64,000 nt of DNA, taken from assembly GCF_014282275.1 (NCBI RefSeq), contig NZ_VFIA01000010.1, forward strand, positions 124,001 to 188,000, written 5' to 3'. The DNA comes from Spirosoma utsteinense. Lineage in GTDB: Bacteria; Bacteroidota; Bacteroidia; Cytophagales; Spirosomataceae. Each line of letters begins with the position of its first letter. Positions within the stretch are counted from its first letter, which is position 1. Shown here piece after piece: positions 61,300 to 64,000 of the stretch. Under the pieces are notes generated by a model. That model did no database searches. It saw nothing but the letters and a program-made list of their open reading frames with translations, and was not told the origin of the DNA. The translations under genes were made by a program, and so were the position numbers.

Positions 61300-61364
61300 G
61301 TAGTCTGGACGACTACGTTCGGGTGAAAAAATAGTTTCTACCCGGACGTAGCCGTCCAGGCTAC
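61300..61364. repeat. 25-bp inverted repeat (CTGGACGGC family), copy 2
   Basis: Arms 61300-61324 and 61340-61364 pair with three G-U pairs, so the RNA stem would be complete. It separates convergent genes and overlaps the cytochrome stop. The inner sequence matches the hairpin at 18829-18909. Confidence 0.82.
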
Positions 61365-61786
61365 TTACCGCGTGCGGCCTTTACCTGATCGGGCGTTACC
61401 GCATCGGCCTTGTTGGTGAAGTTGCTACGGATGTAGGTCAGTACATCGGCAATTTGGGTATTGTCCAGAAAGTCATGAGCAGGCATCGCATTATCGTATA
61501 CTTCGCCTTCCACTTCCTCCCCCTGTAATCCCTTCAGCAGCACGTTGATGAGTCGATTTTTGTCACCCAGTACCCAATCAGTACCGCGCAGGGGCGGGTT
61601 CAGGTTGGGTACGCCCGATCCATCGGCCTGATGGCAGGCCAGGCAATATTGCTGGTAAATGGCCTGACCGGGGAGTTTGACAGCCTCGGCGGCTGTTGTC
61701 GCCGTTGGCCTGGTAACCGCTTTTTTCGTTTGGGCATAGCCTGCCGAGACTGACAGGCAAACCAGAAGTGTATATATGATTTTCAT
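61361..61786 (-). CDS. Periplasmic c-type cytochrome
   Basis: A 141-residue exported cytochrome c: signal peptide MKIIYTLLVCLSVSAGYA, one CLACH heme site, and an axial methionine in DNAMPAHDFLD. The fold matches the small soluble class I cytochromes that shuttle electrons between dehydrogenases and oxidases. ATG 61786 starts the signal; gldD is upstream on the same strand, 41 bases away. Confidence 0.92.
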   Translation of the reverse strand: MKIIYTLLVCLSVSAGYAQTKKAVTRPTATTAAEAVKLPGQAIYQQYCLACHQADGSGVPNLNPPLRGTDWVLGDKNRLINVLLKGLQGEEVEGEVYDNAMPAHDFLDNTQIADVLTYIRSNFTNKADAVTPDQVKAARGK

Positions 61787-61827
61787 AGCGTAACCTTGAT
61801 TGTTGATATTCGCTTCGTTGGCAATGC

Positions 61828-62421
61828 TTATTTCCGCCATTTCAGCGTGTTCAGCAGGTGCAGCATGTCCTTGCGAATATATTGGATAATGGGTTGAAGC
61901 GAATCGTTCTGAGTCGCCGTACTGAAGTATAACGCCCCCCGCAGGAAATGGGTTGTCGAGTCGGTCGTTACGAACTGGACCTGGCTTGGCACCTCCCCCG
62001 ACAGATCGATCAGGCTGGCCTCCAGACCCGATTTCAACTTGAGCGTCCGTTGCTCGATGGCATAGGCTTTGATATTGTGCCGGGCGGCCAGTTTGTACGA
62101 ATCTTCGAGCATACCCCGCAACCGGTTTACGTCATTCCGGATCGGCTTGTAAGTCAACTGAACACTGGCATGGAAAGCCGGATAGTTAATAAAAATCCAG
62201 TGTGGCTCAGCGCGGGCGAACGTATCGGGCAGGATTCGGGCTATACTATTGTACTCGAACTGGTAAGGATGAGTCGGCGCTATCTGGGTATACCGGGGTA
62301 CCGGCAAATCGAAGCGCGGATAGGCCTTCGGTTTGGGTACATAGTTGTCAGCGGTATCGCTGCCGCAGGCGGTCATGATCAGAGCGAGGCAACCAACAAA
62401 TGCACAATGGCTTAGTTTCAT
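61828..62421 (-). CDS. gldD: Gliding motility lipoprotein GldD
   Basis: A 197-residue lipoprotein (lipobox MTACG) that matches GldD: NYVPKPKAYPRFDLPVPRYTQ, PYQFEYNSIARI, FINYPAFHASVQLTYKP, HNIKAYAIEQ and SGEVPSQVQFVTTDSTTHFL then RGALYFSTATQNDSL. GldD is one of the core gliding/secretion-linked lipoproteins of Bacteroidota. It is followed by the cytochrome gene. Confidence 0.92.
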   Translation of the reverse strand: MKLSHCAFVGCLALIMTACGSDTADNYVPKPKAYPRFDLPVPRYTQIAPTHPYQFEYNSIARILPDTFARAEPHWIFINYPAFHASVQLTYKPIRNDVNRLRGMLEDSYKLAARHNIKAYAIEQRTLKLKSGLEASLIDLSGEVPSQVQFVTTDSTTHFLRGALYFSTATQNDSLQPIIQYIRKDMLHLLNTLKWRK

Positions 62422-62488
62422 AAAAAAGGCGTGACGTTACATAAACGATGCTTATTGCTTTCTTAGTCTAACCGTAAAATTCCACATA

Positions 62489-63358
62489 ATGTCTCAGCGC
62501 CCCACCTGGTTTCAACCCGTAAAAAACTTTGTATTGATTGTAGCCGGCATCCTGAGCGCCGGCATGGGACTGAAAGGGTTTCTGTTGTCGAGCCACTTCA
62601 TCGACGGGGGGGTTACCGGCGTCTCTATGCTGCTGGCCGATCTGTTCGGCTGGCCCCTGGCCGCGTTGATTCCAGTCATTAACCTACCCTTTATCATTCT
62701 TGGTTACCGGCAGATAGGCGGTCAGTTTGCGCTCAAAAGTGCCATTGCCATCGCCGGGTTGTCGCTCTGCATCGTCTTTGTCCCCTACCCCGATGTTACA
62801 CCCGACTTACTACTGACGGCTATTTTTGGCGGTTTCTTCCTGGGTCTCGGCATCGGTCTGGCCATGCGGGGCGGGGCTGTGCTGGATGGTACCGAGATAG
62901 CGGCTTTGCTCATAAGCCGGAGCAGTAACTTACTTAAGGTCAGTGACGTGATCCTGTTGCTCAACGTGTTCATTTTTAGCGCAGCCGCCTTCTTTCTCAC
63001 CCTTGAACTCGCTCTGTATTCGATCATCACCTATTTCGCAGCCTCCAAGATGATCGATTTCCTGGTACATGGTTTGGAAGAGTATACGGCTATTATGATC
63101 GTATCGCCCAATCATCCCCAAATTCAGATCCGTCTGACCGAAATGGGCTGGGGCGTTACAGTATTGGCCGGGCAGCAGGGACACGGTAAGCATGGGGCCC
63201 GTGTACAGGCTCAGGATGTACTGTACACGGTAATTACCCGGCTCGAAATTGGTCGGTTGAAAGCGATCATCAACGAAATTGACCCCAATGCCTTTATAAC
63301 CCAGCACGGCATAAACGATGTTGGTGGCGGGAAGGTGAAAAGCCTGCCACTCCACTAA
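62489..63358 (+). CDS. YitT family membrane protein with a DUF2179 domain
   Basis: A 289-residue protein with five to six helices (FVLIVAGILSAGMGLKGFLL, FIDGGVTGVSMLLADLFGW, GGFFLGLGIGLAMRGGAVLDG) and a C-terminal cytosolic DUF2179 domain (TAIMIVSPNHPQIQIRL, GGKVKSLPLH). The function is unknown; YitT proteins are common in Bacteroidota and Firmicutes. It diverges from gldD and is convergent with the next gene. Confidence 0.9.
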   Translation: MSQRPTWFQPVKNFVLIVAGILSAGMGLKGFLLSSHFIDGGVTGVSMLLADLFGWPLAALIPVINLPFIILGYRQIGGQFALKSAIAIAGLSLCIVFVPYPDVTPDLLLTAIFGGFFLGLGIGLAMRGGAVLDGTEIAALLISRSSNLLKVSDVILLLNVFIFSAAAFFLTLELALYSIITYFAASKMIDFLVHGLEEYTAIMIVSPNHPQIQIRLTEMGWGVTVLAGQQGHGKHGARVQAQDVLYTVITRLEIGRLKAIINEIDPNAFITQHGINDVGGGKVKSLPLH

Positions 63359-63381
63359 AGCGGGCCGTCAGTCCACGGTCG

Positions 63382-64000
63382 CTAGGTTCTTGGCCGCTTT
63401 TTGGGAAAGAACGAAACACCAACCTGATAGTATAACATTTTTGGCTGGAAGCGGGGCAGATCGCCGATGGTCCCGTCGTTGAACCGCCATTGGCCTTGGC
63501 CAAATGACGGCAGTTGGTAGCCCACCCGGGCACCCACCCGCAATTCATCGTAGTATCTCTTTAACCAGTATAGCCGGTACTCCCCGGCAGCCGCTGCATG
63601 CAGATTCAGGTATAATCCCTGCCGGAAGGTGACAGGGTTATAAGCAGCCGGGTTATTAGCAATAGTGGCGAGTAAGAGATTGTCACGGTCAACCGGGAGC
63701 AGCGCCAGCCGGTACCACATCATATCGTAGCCAAACATAGGCCCTACAATGAATCGACGTGTGTTGATTAACTTGTAGGTACCGGAAAAACCGACGCCAA
63801 ACCCGCTAAGGCGTGCCCGCCGAATGGCCGGACTAACAGCCGGACCGTTACTGGTAGTACCCATAAACAGGAAACGTGTTTCGGCGGTGTGTTTCGGCCA
63901 GTCGCGTACGAATGAAAACGTAACGTTGCTGAACTTGTCCCCTACCGCTTTGGCATCGATGTTTGTTTGCTGAAGTTTTTGCTGAATAGCGGTGAGGCTA
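63382..64000 (-). CDS. Outer-membrane beta-barrel protein, C-terminal part (partial)
   Basis: The frame is open from the stop at 63382 to the right edge of the window, so the N-terminus lies beyond it. The visible 206 residues alternate hydrophobic and polar strands (GFGVGFSGTYKLI, FIVGPMFGYDMMWYRL, GARVGYQLPSFGQGQW, MLYYQVGVSFF) and end in an aromatic-rich strand, as in outer-membrane barrels. The specific family is not recognised. Confidence 0.7.
   Translation of the reverse strand, partial: SLTAIQQKLQQTNIDAKAVGDKFSNVTFSFVRDWPKHTAETRFLFMGTTSNGPAVSPAIRRARLSGFGVGFSGTYKLINTRRFIVGPMFGYDMMWYRLALLPVDRDNLLLATIANNPAAYNPVTFRQGLYLNLHAAAAGEYRLYWLKRYYDELRVGARVGYQLPSFGQGQWRFNDGTIGDLPRFQPKMLYYQVGVSFFPKKRPRT

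Overview
The window is a chromosomal stretch from a member of the Bacteroidota, most likely order Cytophagales and close to Spirosoma. This is inferred from gene content: gliding genes gldD and gldG, an LptD-like protein, a fused alpha/beta 2-oxoacid dehydrogenase E1, DUF2480, DUF4834 and DUF1573 proteins, and several -7 boxes of the Bacteroidota form TAnnTTTG. No rRNA, tRNA, phage, transposase or CRISPR array was seen. It reads mostly as core and household DNA with a few unusual local arrangements.

Layout. 1-5.4 kb: the end of a BlaI-type repressor and a BlaR1-like M56 peptidase, then a reverse-strand run of a cytochrome b5-like protein, an N-acetylglucosamine-kinase-like protein and a PaaE-like flavin/2Fe-2S reductase. 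5.4-15 kb: thiL, prfA, an orphan RES-domain gene, mnmH, pdxJ, a GatB/YqeY gene, a cvpA-like gene, rlmN and a phosphate permease. 15-22 kb: a vitamin B12 acquisition locus on the reverse strand. A cobalamin riboswitch leads into a BtuB-like receptor and a DUF6580 membrane protein; a BtuF-like protein, CobU, a Dph6-like ATPase and a BtuG-like propeller lipoprotein follow. 22-25.7 kb: an M16 peptidase pair (one subunit lacking the zinc motif) and a short-chain dehydrogenase. 25.8-30.7 kb: an envelope redox island with a COG4315 lipoprotein, ECF sigma factor, membrane-anchored anti-sigma-like protein with a barrel-like C-terminus, Rieske lipoprotein, a frameshifted membrane protein and YceI. 30.8-39.3 kb: MFS transporter, dnaN, DUF2480, LysR regulator, M28 peptidase, DUF4834, a small lipoprotein, prohibitin and DUF1573. 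39.5-50 kb: fused E1, then an incomplete complex I cluster (nuoI, nuoJ, nuoK, nuoL, nuoM) interrupted by a 2-oxoglutarate/iron oxygenase and a reverse-strand methyltransferase. 50-64 kb: GH105 hydrolase, a DUF6169-like gene with a small overlapping partner, gldG, LptD-like protein, amidase, MCE/MlaD protein, acyl-CoA carboxylase beta subunit, cytochrome c, gldD, a YitT protein and the end of an outer-membrane protein.

Two features stand out. First, NuoI carries a roughly 320-residue Pro/Ala-rich tail with seven FRPT-containing repeats, and the same cluster encodes a prolyl-hydroxylase-like 2OG oxygenase; I propose, as inference only, that the oxygenase may act on that tail. Second, at least fifteen gene boundaries carry inverted repeats, often 25-42 bp long and nearly perfect. 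Some belong to families seen twice in the window. They look like a genome-wide boundary or terminator element system rather than ordinary terminators.
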